From positions 138,353 through 202,352 of the forward strand of contig NZ_LNYZ01000010.1 in assembly GCF_001468065.1 (NCBI RefSeq): 64,000 nucleotides of DNA, in the 5' to 3' direction. Position 1 is the stretch's first letter; every line of letters starts with the position of its first letter. The notes under the pieces are model-generated. The model did not search any database, was not told the DNA's origin, and worked only from the letters and a program-made list of their open reading frames with translations. This DNA comes from Legionella steigerwaltii (lineage in GTDB: Bacteria > Pseudomonadota > Gammaproteobacteria > Legionellales > Legionellaceae). Positions 11,025 to 21,529 of the stretch are shown here, in pieces. The translations under genes were made by a program, and so were the position numbers.

Positions 11025-12278
11025 TTAACGATCAATTTCACCAAATACTATATCCTGGCTCGCTAAAATTGCGACACCATCAGCGATCATATGTCCTCTT
11101 GTCATTGCATCGTAACTGGAAAGATGTGCAAATCCAGGAGCACGAATTTTCATCCTATAGGGTTTATTAGCACCATCGGATACCATATAAATACCAAACT
11201 CACCTTTAGGCGCCTCCACAGCACTATATACTTCACCACGTGGCAAGCAAAAACCTTCCGTAAACAGTTTAAAATGATGGATTAGGGCTTCCATATCTTC
11301 TTTCATTTCAACACGACGAGGTGGGGTAACCTTATGGTCATCTAGGCGAACCGGACCAGGATTTGCTTTGAGCCATTCAATACATTGTTTAATAATGCGA
11401 TTAGATTGTCTTAACTCTTCTACACGAACCAAATATCGATCATAGCAATCACCCGTTTTGCCCACTGGAATATCGAAATCCACACGATCGTATGCAGCAT
11501 AGCTCTGCTTCTTACGTAAGTCCCATGCAACTCCAGAGCCACGAAGCATTGGTCCTGTAAAACCCCATTGCAACGCTTCTTCGGGCGAAACAATACCGAT
11601 ATCTACTGTGCGTTGTTTCCAGATTCTGTTATCAGTTAATAGCGTTTCATATTCATCGACACAACGAGAGAATCGTTCAGTAAATGCCCATAGAAAATCC
11701 AGTAAAGTGCCGCTGCGATCTTCATTCAGTTTTTCGACTTCACGATCACTATGCCATCTAGATGCTTTATATTGAGGCATGGTATCGGGTAGATCACGAG
11801 CAACACCACCTGGTCTATAATATTTGGCATGCATACGTGCCCCTGACACTGCTTCGTAGCAATCAAAAAGGTCTTCACGTTCTCTGAAGCAATACAGGAA
11901 TACAGTCATTGCTCCTATATCTAAAGCAATAGCACCTAACCATAACAGATGATTTAAAATCCGGGTTACTTCATCAAACATGGTACGAATATATTCAGCG
12001 CGTAGTGGCACTTCTATACCTAGAAGTTTTTCTATAGCCCGTACATAGGCGTGCTCGTTGCACATCATAGACACATAATCCAGTCTATCCATGTAACCAA
12101 TAGATTGGAGATAAGGTTTGGTCTCTGCTAACTTTTCTGTAGCTCTATGCAATAATCCTATATGGGGGTCTGCGCGAACAATTGTTTCACCCTCAAGTTC
12201 AAGAACTAAACGCAATACTCCATGTGCTGCGGGATGTTGCGGGCCAAAGTTTAAGGTGTAATTCTTTAATTCAATCAT
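11025..12278 (-). CDS. nuoD: NADH-quinone oxidoreductase subunit D
   Basis: NuoD (417 residues) is the 49-kDa-type subunit, descended from the NiFe-hydrogenase large subunit. With NuoB it forms the ubiquinone reduction site. The family opening [15 protein letters not shown] is near residue 10, and [14 protein letters not shown] follows. The start ATG overlaps the nuoC stop by 4 nt (ATGA), indicating translational coupling. It is not fused to NuoC, unlike the E. coli enzyme. Confidence 0.97.
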   Translation of the reverse strand: MIELKNYTLNFGPQHPAAHGVLRLVLELEGETIVRADPHIGLLHRATEKLAETKPYLQSIGYMDRLDYVSMMCNEHAYVRAIEKLLGIEVPLRAEYIRTMFDEVTRILNHLLWLGAIALDIGAMTVFLYCFREREDLFDCYEAVSGARMHAKYYRPGGVARDLPDTMPQYKASRWHSDREVEKLNEDRSGTLLDFLWAFTERFSRCVDEYETLLTDNRIWKQRTVDIGIVSPEEALQWGFTGPMLRGSGVAWDLRKKQSYAAYDRVDFDIPVGKTGDCYDRYLVRVEELRQSNRIIKQCIEWLKANPGPVRLDDHKVTPPRRVEMKEDMEALIHHFKLFTEGFCLPRGEVYSAVEAPKGEFGIYMVSDGANKPYRMKIRAPGFAHLSSYDAMTRGHMIADGVAILASQDIVFGEIDR

Positions 12279-12955
12279 TTTTTCGCCCCTTTCTCACCAA
12301 TATATCGGTTATCTTCGCGAATAACCTTGGGAACCAAAACTCTGGGCTCAATATCTACTGGAGCGTAGATAACTTTTTCGAATTTTGCATCATAGCGCAT
12401 TTCAACATGGCCACTGAGTGGGAAATCTTTACGGAACGGATGTCCGATAAATCCATAATCAGTCAAAATACGTCTTAAATCTGGATGTCCTTCAAACAAA
12501 ATGCCAAATAAATCATAAGCTTCGCGCTCAAACCAATTTGCACCTTTCCATAAATGATGCACTGACGGAACAATTAAATGAGACTCATCTACAAAAACCT
12601 TAACGCGTAAACGATGATTCTTTTTAGTTGAAAGTAAGTGGTAAACTACAGCAAAACGTGGCTTGTCCAGAGAATAAACTTTGGCTTCTTGACGCTCTAC
12701 ACCTCGAGAGAAGCCCTTTTCAGTTGCCGTTTCTGTTTCCCAGTCATACTCACCGTAAAGCAAATAATCTACGGCACAAAGATCAATAAGCTGATCAAAG
12801 CAAAATGCTTCTAGATCGCGTAGTTCCAACATTATTGCTTTTAAATTTGCTGCACCACACTCAATAGTTACTTCATCATAAGCGACTGTAATATCATTAA
12901 TATGACTCGATAATTCGCTTTTGAGTTGTTCAACCAAATAATCATTTTTCGTCAT
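12275..12955 (-). CDS. nuoC: NADH-quinone oxidoreductase subunit C
   Basis: NuoC (226 residues) is the 30-kDa-type structural subunit of the peripheral arm. The family signature [15 protein letters not shown], followed by [13 protein letters not shown] and [12 protein letters not shown], is seen in the C-terminal half. A strong AAAGGTG site precedes the ATG. It overlaps nuoD by 4 nt and lies 21 bp after nuoB. Confidence 0.96.
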   Translation of the reverse strand: MTKNDYLVEQLKSELSSHINDITVAYDEVTIECGAANLKAIMLELRDLEAFCFDQLIDLCAVDYLLYGEYDWETETATEKGFSRGVERQEAKVYSLDKPRFAVVYHLLSTKKNHRLRVKVFVDESHLIVPSVHHLWKGANWFEREAYDLFGILFEGHPDLRRILTDYGFIGHPFRKDFPLSGHVEMRYDAKFEKVIYAPVDIEPRVLVPKVIREDNRYIGEKGAKK

Positions 12956-12976
12956 CTATTTGCACCTTTGATGATC

Positions 12977-13453
12977 TTAAATTTCTAAGATTTTTTTATG
13001 CCTGATTTTGTTCTGCAGTTGAATAATGCCATACAACAGCGCTTCAGCAGTTGGAGGACAACCAGGAACATATACATCTACTGGGACAATACGATCACAG
13101 CCACGAACTACGGAATAAGAGTAATGATAATATCCACCACCGTTCGCACAAGAGCCCATAGAAATAACCCATCGTGGTTCGGGCATTTGATCATACACTT
13201 TACGTAATGCAGGAGCCATTTTATTGCATAAGGTACCAGCAACTATCATTACATCTGATTGACGAGGACTGGGACGAAAAATAACTCCGAACCGGTCTAA
13301 ATCATAACGTGCTGCACCAACGTGCATCATTTCTACTGCACAACATGCTAATCCAAAAGTCATAGGCCACATAGAACCACTACGTGCCCATCCGAGAAGT
13401 TTCTCGACTGAAGTCGTTACAAAGCCACTTTCTTGCAATTCTGCAACCGCCAT
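12977..13453 (-). CDS. nuoB: NADH-quinone oxidoreductase subunit B (cluster N2)
   Basis: NuoB (158 residues) holds the terminal 4Fe-4S cluster N2, which hands electrons to ubiquinone. The tandem cysteine motif LACCAVEMM is near residue 36, and the other ligands are in GSCANGG and [12 protein letters not shown]. Length and motifs are typical. It is separated from nuoA by an unusually long spacer (13454-13703), so it may have its own transcript or an internal processing site. Confidence 0.97.
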   Translation of the reverse strand: MAVAELQESGFVTTSVEKLLGWARSGSMWPMTFGLACCAVEMMHVGAARYDLDRFGVIFRPSPRQSDVMIVAGTLCNKMAPALRKVYDQMPEPRWVISMGSCANGGGYYHYSYSVVRGCDRIVPVDVYVPGCPPTAEALLYGIIQLQNKIRHKKILEI

Positions 13454-13703
13454 AGCTAGCCTCTAAGCAGTTAAATATTAATAAAAAAATATCACCTCTG
13501 ACTGCTTTCTTCTTTAATTGAAGTTGCATTCGGAAGTGAATTTTGGACTTGTTCTCAATTCACTAAACTGGGCTGCCAACCTGATTTTCTGTGTTCTGAT
13601 GCGCGCACATTTTTATTTATGCTACGCTTCGAAGCTCAGAAATCATAGCCTTGCAGCCAAGGCTGTAGAATTGTAAACAAGCTCTATTTCACACTCTTAA
13701 AAG
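13454..13703. other. 250-bp non-coding spacer inside the nuo operon with two hairpins
   Basis: No ORF with coding character was seen here. Two structures stand out. One is AGTGAATT (13535-13542) with AATTCACT (13557-13564), an 8-bp stem. The other is AGCCTTG (13647-13653) with CAAGGCT (13658-13664), a 7-bp stem with loop CAGC, just downstream of nuoA. Neither is followed by a clear U-tract on the minus strand. They may be an internal promoter or processing region, or remains of an old insertion. Confidence 0.45.
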
Positions 13704-14060
13704 TTATTCCCACTCGAGTGCGCCTCGTTTCCATTCATAAATAAAGCCAATAACTAATAGCCCTAAGAATAACATCATTCCAGCAAAACCAAACCAGCCG
13801 ATTTTGCGTAAAACTAAAGCCCATGGAAAGAAAAATGCTGTTTCCAAATCAAAAATAATAAACAATATGGCTACTAGATAAAAACGAACATCAAATGGAA
13901 TGTGGGAACTTTCAAATGCCCCAAATCCACATTCATATGGAGAATTCTTGGCACTATCAGGCTTGTGCTTTGAAAATAAGGCGCCGGCCCCTATCATTGC
14001 TACACCTAATGCCAATCCGACAATTATGAAAATGAGAACTGGTAAATATTGAGATAGCAT
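13704..14060 (-). CDS. nuoA: NADH-quinone oxidoreductase subunit A
   Basis: NuoA is a small three-helix membrane subunit of complex I and the first nuo gene. I choose ATG 14060 (118 residues, MLSQYLPVL) because AGGTGA lies about 6 nt upstream. A GTG five codons earlier has no such site. The conserved [12 protein letters not shown] loop and [12 protein letters not shown] segment are present. It starts only 24 nt after the 3' end of the tRNA-Leu gene, so it is most likely transcribed through the tRNA. Confidence 0.96.
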   Translation of the reverse strand: MLSQYLPVLIFIIVGLALGVAMIGAGALFSKHKPDSAKNSPYECGFGAFESSHIPFDVRFYLVAILFIIFDLETAFFFPWALVLRKIGWFGFAGMMLFLGLLVIGFIYEWKRGALEWE

Positions 14061-14084
14061 TTTTTCACCTTGCACGGATTAAAA

Positions 14085-14169
14085 TGGTGCCGAAGGCCGG
14101 ACTCGAACCGGCACGGCTTTCGCCACCGCCCCCTCAAGACGGCGTGTCTACCAATTCCACCACTTCGGC
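14085..14169 (-). tRNA. leuU: tRNA-Leu (anticodon GAG)
   Basis: An 85-nt gene with encoded CCA. The acceptor arms GCCGAAG and CTTCGGC pair, and A is the discriminator base. The anticodon stem CCGTC/GGCGG closes the loop TTGAGGG, giving anticodon GAG. A long variable arm typical of class II tRNA-Leu (GGTGGCGAAAGCC) and GGTTCGAGTCC in the T arm are seen. It sits between secG and nuoA. The secG-leuU order matches E. coli. Confidence 0.97.
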
Positions 14170-14357
14170 ATATTCTTTTCAGGACCTGTTTACATTTACC
14201 TTCTTGCCAATCTGTTTTAATTTTCAGGACTCTGATGTTCGCATACTTTATGCGCCGAAAATTAGAAACATTTTGACTCAAACTAAAGAAATGTTTACAG
14301 CCTCCATTAACAATTTTTTTTTAGCCTCGTGAGCGTTCTTTTGCGCAACACAAGGTC

Positions 14358-14684
14358 TTATTTATTCTTTTTGCTGTTATCTACCGGTACTGGAACTGAA
14401 TTCGCAGGTACACTGGTTTGCTGAGGAATTATTTGCTGTTCTGCCTTTTGATATTGTACAGACACCAAATAAGATAACAATAAACTGGTGACAAAAAAGG
14501 TCAATGCTAAGCCACCTGTTAATTTAAATAAAAATCCACCAGTTCCTTGGCTTCCAAATAGTGTGTTCGAAGCCCCAGATCCAAAGGCTGCACCAATATC
14601 AGCGCCTTTGCCATGCTGGATAAGAACTAAGCCTATTAAGACCACAGCAACGATTACATGAATCATTAATATCAATTGATACAT
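14358..14684 (-). CDS. secG: Protein translocase subunit SecG
   Basis: SecG is the small accessory subunit of the SecYEG protein-export channel in the inner membrane. It has 108 residues and two hydrophobic helices (about 3-22 and 53-73) flanking the family hallmark [17 protein letters not shown]. The C-terminal tail is hydrophilic. The first ATG overlaps the end of tpiA by 13 nt. The N terminus resembles E. coli SecG (MYEALLVVF...), which supports this start. Confidence 0.95.
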   Translation of the reverse strand: MYQLILMIHVIVAVVLIGLVLIQHGKGADIGAAFGSGASNTLFGSQGTGGFLFKLTGGLALTFFVTSLLLSYLVSVQYQKAEQQIIPQQTSVPANSVPVPVDNSKKNK

Positions 14685-15421
14685 TTCACAATTTCCACAA
14701 ACTGTTTCGCGTTCAACGATGCACCTCCTACCAAACCACCATCAACATCTGGCATGGCAAATAATGCCTTGGCATTATTTTCGTTTACACTACCTCCATA
14801 GAGGAGTGATAAACGCTCGGCATCGCTATGATTAATCTCTGTAATCAGTTTTCTAATAAACTGATGTACTTCCTGTGCTTGTTCTGGTGACGCAGTTTTT
14901 CCTGTACCTATTGCCCAAACGGGTTCATACGCTACAACACAATCACGAAAGCAATTTTTATCGTGTTCGCTTACTGCGAGCAATTGTTTGGCAATCACTT
15001 GCTCTGTTTGCCCTTTTTCACGTTCTGCTAGCGTTTCACCAACGCAAAGAACCGGTATCATATCATGTTCTTTTACATGGTGGAATTTTTGCGCTACAAA
15101 TTTTTCATCTTCGTGAAAACAATGTCTTCTCTCTGAATGTCCAACCAATACATAACGACAGTTGAAGTCCTTTAACATAGGTGCAGATATCTCTCCAGTA
15201 TAAGCTCCAAAATCTTTTGGATATACATTTTGAGCACCTAGTTCAATTTTACATTCAGCAAGTATATCCCTAACTTGTGGGATATAAATCGCTGGCGGCA
15301 TTACAATAACTTGGGCATCGTCAATAGAATGAAGTAATTCCTTAAGCTCTTTACTTAATTGAATCACCTGCTGCAGCTGACCATTCATTTTCCAGTTGCC
15401 AGCAACTATCTTGTGCCTCAT
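14672..15421 (-). CDS. tpiA: Triosephosphate isomerase
   Basis: This enzyme interconverts dihydroxyacetone phosphate and glyceraldehyde 3-phosphate in glycolysis and gluconeogenesis. It has 249 residues, a TIM barrel of normal length. Catalytic residues are seen: Lys in GNWKMN (about 11), His in VGHSERR (about 96), and Glu in [11 protein letters not shown] (about 165). A strong GAGGGGG site precedes the ATG. It is inserted between glmM and secG, as in other Legionella and Coxiella-like layouts (my recollection). Confidence 0.97.
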   Translation of the reverse strand: MRHKIVAGNWKMNGQLQQVIQLSKELKELLHSIDDAQVIVMPPAIYIPQVRDILAECKIELGAQNVYPKDFGAYTGEISAPMLKDFNCRYVLVGHSERRHCFHEDEKFVAQKFHHVKEHDMIPVLCVGETLAEREKGQTEQVIAKQLLAVSEHDKNCFRDCVVAYEPVWAIGTGKTASPEQAQEVHQFIRKLITEINHSDAERLSLLYGGSVNENNAKALFAMPDVDGGLVGGASLNAKQFVEIVKCIN

Positions 15422-15540
15422 CTATGCCCCCTCGTTTTCAACTGCGGACTATACCCAAACTCATTGCTGATGTGTAGCCCTATTTGCAATTTTTTTATTA
15501 AAAGGTTTAGTAGATAAAAAATACTATAAGACCCATTTTA

Positions 15541-16896
15541 CTACTGAATATTTAAACTTCTCTCAATTTGACTTATGTCATCACAGAGCTTTTGTGCATG
15601 TTGTTTCACCAAAGACTCATCCATACCTTCTACCATAACCCGCAGTAATGGCTCAGTACCTGAAGGTCTGAGCAACACTCTTCCCTCTCCGTTTAAGCTT
15701 GACTCTAACGCCTTAACTACTTCGATCACTTGTGTATGTTCGGCAAGTAAGGTGGCGTAATTGGTCTTTAAGTTCACTAAACTTTGCGGTAATAAATTTA
15801 TACCTTGACCTAATTGTTGTAAGGATTTGCCCTGTTTGACCATAATTGACAGAACTTGTAAGGCAGCAACAATCCCATCACCTGTTGTTGTTTTGTCCAA
15901 ACAAACGATATGACCTGAGGTTTCACCACCTATTTTCCAATCTTTTTCTCGTAAAGCCTCTAAAACATATCGATCTCCTACTCGTGATCGTATGAACGGA
16001 ATACCTAAACTTTTTATGGCGATTTCCAAGCCATAATTGCTCATTTGTGTACCAACTACTCCACCATTTAATACACCGCGTTGATGCCTGTCTTTAGCAA
16101 TAATATAAAGGATTTGATCTCCATCAAATAAATGACCATTAGAGTCGACTAACACAACCCGGTCTCCATCGCCATCTAAGCCAATGCCAATATCTGCACC
16201 TGTACTCATGACCTTTTGCCTTAATAGCTCAGGAGATGTTGAGCCACAATCCTCATTAATATTAAAACCATCAGGACGGTTACCAATGGAAATAACTTGC
16301 GCGCCAAGCTCAGAAAAAACATTAGGGGCAATATGGTAGGTTGCCCCATTTGCACAATCAACTACAATTTTTAAACCAGATAAACGTGTTAATGATGGAA
16401 TAGTCGATTTACAAAACTCTATATAACGTCCGCTTGCATCATTAATTCGAGTTGCCTTCCCTAAATTTTCGGAAGGCACTGTTTGCATTTTCTTTTCCAG
16501 TTCAGCTTCAATTGCTAACTCAACACTGTCAGGTAATTTCCCACCTTCAGAAGAAAAAAACTTGATTCCATTATCTTCAAAAAGGTTATGTGACGCACTG
16601 ATCACAATTCCCGCGTTGGCCCTAAGTGTTTGGGTCAGATACGCTATAGCAGGTGTTGGCATAGGCCCTAATAACGCGACATCGACACCTGCAGCGGAGA
16701 GTCCTGCTTCTAAGGCAGACTCCAACATATAGCCTGATACTCTCGTATCTTTACCAATAACTACTTTTTTGCGATGACCATTAGCAAGTACGCGGCCAAC
16801 TGCCCAACCCAATTTCAATACAAATTCAGGGTTAATATTTGATAAACCCACATGCCCACGTATGCCATCAGTACCAAAATATTTACGTTGACTCAT
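15541..16896 (-). CDS. glmM: Phosphoglucosamine mutase
   Basis: GlmM converts glucosamine 6-phosphate to glucosamine 1-phosphate for UDP-GlcNAc, and so for peptidoglycan and LPS. It has 451 residues. The phosphoserine active site ISASHN places Ser at 102, the usual position. The metal loop DGDGDR and the C-terminal phosphate-binding [12 protein letters not shown] are present. It lies 27 bp after folP and 119 bp before tpiA. Confidence 0.97.
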   Translation of the reverse strand: MSQRKYFGTDGIRGHVGLSNINPEFVLKLGWAVGRVLANGHRKKVVIGKDTRVSGYMLESALEAGLSAAGVDVALLGPMPTPAIAYLTQTLRANAGIVISASHNLFEDNGIKFFSSEGGKLPDSVELAIEAELEKKMQTVPSENLGKATRINDASGRYIEFCKSTIPSLTRLSGLKIVVDCANGATYHIAPNVFSELGAQVISIGNRPDGFNINEDCGSTSPELLRQKVMSTGADIGIGLDGDGDRVVLVDSNGHLFDGDQILYIIAKDRHQRGVLNGGVVGTQMSNYGLEIAIKSLGIPFIRSRVGDRYVLEALREKDWKIGGETSGHIVCLDKTTTGDGIVAALQVLSIMVKQGKSLQQLGQGINLLPQSLVNLKTNYATLLAEHTQVIEVVKALESSLNGEGRVLLRPSGTEPLLRVMVEGMDESLVKQHAQKLCDDISQIERSLNIQ

Positions 16897-16923
16897 CCTT
16901 AACCACCTTCTTATTAAGAATTT

Positions 16924-17799
16924 TTAGCTCGAAAGCGCTGATACGTCCGCCTTACCAATCATGGTGATCATATGCAACGCTTGATTTGTTTCATCTACAT
17001 CATGCGTTCTAAGCATCCCTACACCTTTCAATGTTGCATAAACTGCGACCGCTATACTTCCTATCAACCGCTCACCCACCTCTTTAGCAAGTACTGCCCC
17101 AATCGTACTTTTACGCGATACCCCTAAAAGCAGAGGCATTGCAAATGTAGCAAAGCTATCAAGATTTTTGACTAAGAGCAAATTATCTTCTACTTGTTTT
17201 CCAAATCCAAAGCCTGGATCTAAGATTATATTTCTTCTTTTTATGCCTACACGCTCACACTCTCTAATACGCTCCGCAAAAAAACGAGTCACTTCAGTAA
17301 GTACCCCATTCGGATAATAAGGTGCCTGCTGCATATTGTGTGGCTCTCCTTGCATATGCATCAAGCACACAGGAACTGCTAATTTTGCAACCATTTCTAG
17401 CGCTCCTTTGGTGCGTAAGGCATAAATATCATTAATTACGTTAGCACCTACGCTTACTGCAGCCTCCATTACCTCGGGCTTATTTGTATCAATCGAGATA
17501 CAAATATCTGAATGAGCACGGATTTGTTCGATAACAGGGATAACGCGATTTAATTCTATATCTACTGAAACAGGCTGAGCTCCAGGTCGAGTAGATTGAC
17601 CTCCAATGTCAATTAAATCAGCTCCTTGGCTAATTAAGTGAAATGCATGTTCACAGGCCCTGCCTGTGGATAAAAATTTACCCCCATCAGAAAAGGAATC
17701 TGGGGTGACATTTAATACTCCCATAATCAATGGTTTTTCTGGGGAATTATCCAAGGAAGGTTGGCGTTCAAGCCAACCTGAAAATTGCGTTGAATTCAC
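16924..17799 (-). CDS. folP: Dihydropteroate synthase
   Basis: FolP joins p-aminobenzoate to dihydropterin pyrophosphate in folate synthesis and is the sulfonamide target. It has 291 residues. Motifs in order are MGVLNVTPDSFSDGG, DIGGQSTRPGA, NDIYAL, LMHMQG, DPGFGFGK and GVSRKS. The start is GTG (first residues MNSTQFSGW). The next ATG would remove part of strand 1 and is unlikely. It lies 21 bp after ftsH in the conserved ftsH-folP-glmM order. Confidence 0.96.
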   Translation of the reverse strand: MNSTQFSGWLERQPSLDNSPEKPLIMGVLNVTPDSFSDGGKFLSTGRACEHAFHLISQGADLIDIGGQSTRPGAQPVSVDIELNRVIPVIEQIRAHSDICISIDTNKPEVMEAAVSVGANVINDIYALRTKGALEMVAKLAVPVCLMHMQGEPHNMQQAPYYPNGVLTEVTRFFAERIRECERVGIKRRNIILDPGFGFGKQVEDNLLLVKNLDSFATFAMPLLLGVSRKSTIGAVLAKEVGERLIGSIAVAVYATLKGVGMLRTHDVDETNQALHMITMIGKADVSALSS

Positions 17800-17820
17800 C
17801 TGCTTATCTCACGAATAATC

Positions 17821-19740
17821 TCAGTGCTCTTCAGCAGGATTTACAATGGCTTCATGCTCTGATGGTTTTTCTGGTGTGCTATTTACCACTTCAGCACCAT
17901 CTAGGGGTTTTGATGAGCCCCAGTCTTCTGGTGGGGAAGGTTCCTTGCCAGACATAATCTCTTGTATTTGCTTGAAATCTATAGTTTCGTATTTAATTAA
18001 GCTTTCGGCCATTAAATGCAATTTATCCATATTCGAAACCAGAATTTCTTTGGCGCGTTTATAGTTTCTATCAATAATTGCACGTACTTCATCATCAATT
18101 TGCTGCGCTGTTCTATCTGACATTTCTTTATGTTTATTCATTGAGCGCCCTAAGAACACTTCCTCTTCTTCTTCGCCAAAAGTAAGCGGCCCCAAAGTGG
18201 ATAGTCCCCAAGTCGTAACCATTTTACGCGCTATTTCAGTAGAACGCATAATGTCATTCGATGCTCCTGTGGTTACACTTTCCGCACCAAAAATAAGCTC
18301 CTCGGCAATTCGGCCACCAAATAAACTGGACAATTGACTTTCCAAACGACGTTTACTATGGCTGTATCTATCTTGCTCTGGTAAGAACATCGTTACGCCA
18401 AGTGCACGGCCGCGTGGAATTATAGAGACTTTATAAACAGGATCGTGCTCTGGCACACTTAAACCAACAATCGCATGGCCCGCTTCATGATAGGCAGTCA
18501 GTTTTTTCTCATTATCATCCATCACCATAGAGCGACGTTCAGCTCCCATCATGATTTTATCTTTTGCTTTATCCAGCTCTATCATGCTGACTTTGCGTTT
18601 ATTAGCACGTGCGGCAAATAAAGCAGCTTCATTCACAAGATTTGCTAGATCTGCTCCTGAGAACCCTGGAGTACCCCGAGCAATTGCCATGATGTCTACA
18701 TTGCTGTCTACTGGAACCTTTTGCAAATGTACTCTTAATATTTGTTCTCGTCCCCGGATATCTGGTAAAGGAACCACAACCTGGCGATCAAATCGACCTG
18801 GACGCAATAACGCAGGGTCCAAAACATCCGGACGGTTTGTTGCTGCAACAACAATAACTCCTTCACTGCCCTCAAAACCATCCATCTCAACAAGTAATTG
18901 GTTTAACGTTTGTTCGCGCTCATCATGACCACCGCCAAGCCCAGCGCCTCGATGACGGCCTACAGCATCAATTTCATCAATGAAAATAATACAGGGAGCA
19001 TGTTTTTTTGCTTGCTCAAACATATCACGAACACGAGATGCACCAACACCAACGAACATTTCAACAAAATCAGAACCTGATATTGTGAAGAATGGTACTT
19101 TTGCTTCGCCAGCAACAGCTCGAGCTAAAAGAGTTTTACCTGTTCCAGGAGAACCCACTAATAATACACCGCGGGGAATACGTCCACCTAGATTTTGGAA
19201 TTTGGTAGGGTCGCGTAAGAAATCAACTAATTCTTTAACTTCTTCTTTCGCTTCGTCTACCCCAGCAACATCCGCAAAAGTTACTTTAACTTGGTCTTCA
19301 CCGAGTAAACGTGCACGTGAACGGCCAAAAGACATTGCCCCTCGACCGCCCCCGCCCTGCATCTGGCGCATAAAAAATACCCAAACACCAATTAGAAGCA
19401 GCATTGGGAACCAGTTAATAAATAAGTGGAGGAGGAAGCTTTCTTGTTGCTTTTCTTGGCCACTTACATCAACTTTGCTTTTCAATAATTCGCCTAACAA
19501 AGCATTATCTTGCATAGGCATGTAAGTAACAAAGCGCTTATTATTTTTAGTCATCCCTTTGATGATTTTATCATCCTCAATGGTGACTGAATTAACCATA
19601 CCTTGATCGACTTCTTTCAAAAACTGGCTGTAAGAGAGTTTCTCAGCGACCGAGTTTCGAGGGCCGAAATTACTGAAAACTGAAACAAGCACTATTGCTA
19701 TAATCAGCCATAAAAATAAATTCTTAACCATGTCGTTCAA
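17821..19740 (-). CDS. ftsH: ATP-dependent zinc metalloprotease FtsH
   Basis: A membrane-anchored AAA+ protease that degrades misfolded membrane proteins and short-lived regulators. It has 639 residues. TM helix 1 is at about 5-23, followed by a periplasmic domain, then TM2 at about 108-127. The AAA domain has Walker A GSPGTGKT, Walker [10 protein letters not shown] and the SRH region [18 protein letters not shown]. The zinc site HEAGHA is near residue 418. It lies 66 bp after rlmE, the usual heat-shock-linked pair. Confidence 0.98.
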   Translation of the reverse strand: MNDMVKNLFLWLIIAIVLVSVFSNFGPRNSVAEKLSYSQFLKEVDQGMVNSVTIEDDKIIKGMTKNNKRFVTYMPMQDNALLGELLKSKVDVSGQEKQQESFLLHLFINWFPMLLLIGVWVFFMRQMQGGGGRGAMSFGRSRARLLGEDQVKVTFADVAGVDEAKEEVKELVDFLRDPTKFQNLGGRIPRGVLLVGSPGTGKTLLARAVAGEAKVPFFTISGSDFVEMFVGVGASRVRDMFEQAKKHAPCIIFIDEIDAVGRHRGAGLGGGHDEREQTLNQLLVEMDGFEGSEGVIVVAATNRPDVLDPALLRPGRFDRQVVVPLPDIRGREQILRVHLQKVPVDSNVDIMAIARGTPGFSGADLANLVNEAALFAARANKRKVSMIELDKAKDKIMMGAERRSMVMDDNEKKLTAYHEAGHAIVGLSVPEHDPVYKVSIIPRGRALGVTMFLPEQDRYSHSKRRLESQLSSLFGGRIAEELIFGAESVTTGASNDIMRSTEIARKMVTTWGLSTLGPLTFGEEEEEVFLGRSMNKHKEMSDRTAQQIDDEVRAIIDRNYKRAKEILVSNMDKLHLMAESLIKYETIDFKQIQEIMSGKEPSPPEDWGSSKPLDGAEVVNSTPEKPSEHEAIVNPAEEH

Positions 19741-19806
19741 AGTATTAACCTCGTTAGTGACGTACAGCTTTATTTTATGATCGAATTCCTTTAGATCATA
19801 AAGTTA

Positions 19807-20427
19807 CTATAAATTGTATCCCTTTGCCAGCAAATAGGTTTCTTTTGAGCGAGCTCGGGAAGCTAAAGGCTTCCGAATCACGACTTTCTCAAAAGATGCT
19901 CTCGCCTGTTTTACTAAATCATCAAAGCCAACCCCGTGAAAGATTTTAATAAGCATGGCCCCACCTGGCTTTAACATTTTTTCCGCAAAATCAAAAGCCA
20001 GTTCCACCAAATACATGGCTCGGGGAATATCAATTGCAGCGGAGCCACTCATATTTGGGGCCATATCTGATAATAACAAGTCAACACTGCGCTCTGGAAT
20101 TAGATCCATTAGCTTTTGCAACACCTCATCCTCTCGAAAATCACCTAGAATAACATCGACATCAGGTAAAGCATCCATAGGCAATATATCCAAAGCAATG
20201 ATACGGCCGCGCCCTTGTAACCGTTCAGATACATACTGAGTCCACCCTCCAGGGGCAGCCCCCAGATCAACTACAGTCATCCCGGGTTTAAGCAATAACT
20301 CTTTCTCATCTACCTCTTTTAATTTGTATACGGCACGACTACGATAGCCCTCTGCTTGTGCTTTTTTTACATAAACATCATCAAAGTGCTCTTGCAACCA
20401 CCGTTTACTGCTTTTAGTACGCTTCAT
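19807..20427 (-). CDS. rlmE: 23S rRNA (uridine-2'-O)-methyltransferase RlmE (FtsJ/RrmJ)
   Basis: RlmE methylates U2552 of 23S rRNA in the large subunit and is heat-shock linked in E. coli. The Rossmann SAM-binding motif is [11 protein letters not shown], followed by SDMAPNMSG and [11 protein letters not shown]. The Lys/Asp/Lys/Glu catalytic tetrad environment is present. ATG 20427 (206 residues, [15 protein letters not shown]) aligns with E. coli RlmE. The upstream TTG at 20448 would add seven unrelated residues. It is divergent from yhbY. Confidence 0.95.
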   Translation of the reverse strand: MKRTKSSKRWLQEHFDDVYVKKAQAEGYRSRAVYKLKEVDEKELLLKPGMTVVDLGAAPGGWTQYVSERLQGRGRIIALDILPMDALPDVDVILGDFREDEVLQKLMDLIPERSVDLLLSDMAPNMSGSAAIDIPRAMYLVELAFDFAEKMLKPGGAMLIKIFHGVGFDDLVKQARASFEKVVIRKPLASRARSKETYLLAKGYNL

Positions 20428-20566
20428 AAATTTATTTATGAGTATCAATTTGGCCTATGATACTGAATTTCACTACCTTTTCCCAGCAAAACGTGCAATA
20501 ATTTACCATTTTATCATTCAAGCTCCAAAATTACTGAATTATTGGAGTGTATTAAGGAACATTACA

Positions 20567-20842
20567 GTGGATGCCTCACTTAAAAAATCGCTTAAAGCCC
20601 AAGCCCATCATTTAAAACCGGTTGTACTTCTTGGAGCCAAAGGATTAACTGAAGCAGTTACTGCAGAAACCAATATTGCATTGCTTTCACATGAGTTAAT
20701 AAAAGTGAAAATTAACGGCGCAGAAAAAGAAGATAGAATTATCATGGCAGATGAGTTATGTCAGCAACTGCATGCAGAACTCATTCAAATGATTGGTAAC
20801 ACAGTGATTATGTATCGTAAAAATGAAGAGAAACATAAGTGA
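20567..20842 (+). CDS. yhbY: YhbY family RNA-binding protein (CRM domain)
   Basis: A small CRM-domain protein associated with pre-50S ribosomal subunits. The core KAQAHHLKPVVLLGAKGLTEAV, with the GxxG loop, is characteristic. I choose GTG 20567 (91 residues, first residues MDASLKKSLKAQAHHL) because AAGGA lies about 8 nt upstream and the length matches the family. The upstream extension in this frame shows no homology-like character. It is divergent from rlmE, the pairing also found in E. coli. Confidence 0.93.
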   Translation: MDASLKKSLKAQAHHLKPVVLLGAKGLTEAVTAETNIALLSHELIKVKINGAEKEDRIIMADELCQQLHAELIQMIGNTVIMYRKNEEKHK

Positions 20843-20971
20843 CAGAACTACGAGTATTGTATACACTAGTTTTTATTGTTTAGCAAAACACATATTCCCT
20901 TCAAAATCCAATCCCTAAATTAATAGTGAAAGGTGCGGGCAGATAAGGGTTATTAAATTATCGTATGGCCT

Positions 20972-21529
20972 ATGATATTAAAATACATTCCAAATGCTCT
21001 GACTTTATTACGTCTCCTATTAATTGGACCTTTCATATTTTATTTACACCATCATGAATACACTATTGCTTTTTATTTATTTATATTTGCTGGATTAAGT
21101 GATGGTTTGGATGGTTTTCTAGCCCGAAGTTTTAACTGGCAAAGTTTTTTTGGTTCGTTCATTGATCCGCTCGCTGATAAATTATTAATTGCCACCAGCT
21201 TCATCTCTTTAGCCTTAATTGGCGTTTTGCCTTGGTGGCTAGTCATTTTAGTCTTTCTCAGAGATTTGACAATTTCCTTAGGGGTCCTGGCTTGGTATCA
21301 ATTTATTCGCCGCAAACTGGACTTTCAACCCACATTGCTCAGTAAGATTAATACAGCACTGCAGTTAACCCTTGTTACTTCCTGTTTATTTGAATTAGCT
21401 TATTTCGAATTTCCTCCCTATCTCCTTAATGTCCTGATCCTCTTGACGACATTTACGACAGCGTTTACCTACATTGATTATATTTGGACATGGGGCAGAA
21501 AAGCGTGGCCCAAAAAAGAACCATCGTAA
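20972..21529 (+). CDS. CDP-alcohol phosphatidyltransferase family protein (PgsA-like)
   Basis: An integral membrane enzyme of the CDP-alcohol phosphatidyltransferase family, 185 residues with about five to six helices. The complete catalytic signature D-x2-DG-x2-AR-x8-G-x3-D-x3-D is seen at residues 44-70 (DGLDGFLAR ... GSFIDPLADK). The best guess is phosphatidylglycerophosphate synthase or a paralogue of it; the acceptor alcohol cannot be read from sequence. Its stop overlaps the hda start (TAATG), so the two genes are translationally coupled. Confidence 0.88.
   Translation: MILKYIPNALTLLRLLLIGPFIFYLHHHEYTIAFYLFIFAGLSDGLDGFLARSFNWQSFFGSFIDPLADKLLIATSFISLALIGVLPWWLVILVFLRDLTISLGVLAWYQFIRRKLDFQPTLLSKINTALQLTLVTSCLFELAYFEFPPYLLNVLILLTTFTTAFTYIDYIWTWGRKAWPKKEPS

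Noticed and set aside
10685..11170. 161-codon plus-strand ORF opposite nuoE-nuoD
   Set aside because: It spans two conserved minus-strand genes and has no family features.
14085..14169. tRNA-Leu as a genomic-island attachment site
   Set aside because: No integrase, direct repeat or compositional shift on either side; the synteny is the ancestral secG-leuU order.
18980..19525. 181-codon plus-strand ORF opposite ftsH
   Set aside because: It is antisense to the conserved AAA domain; low-complexity translation with no ribosome site. A shadow of ftsH.
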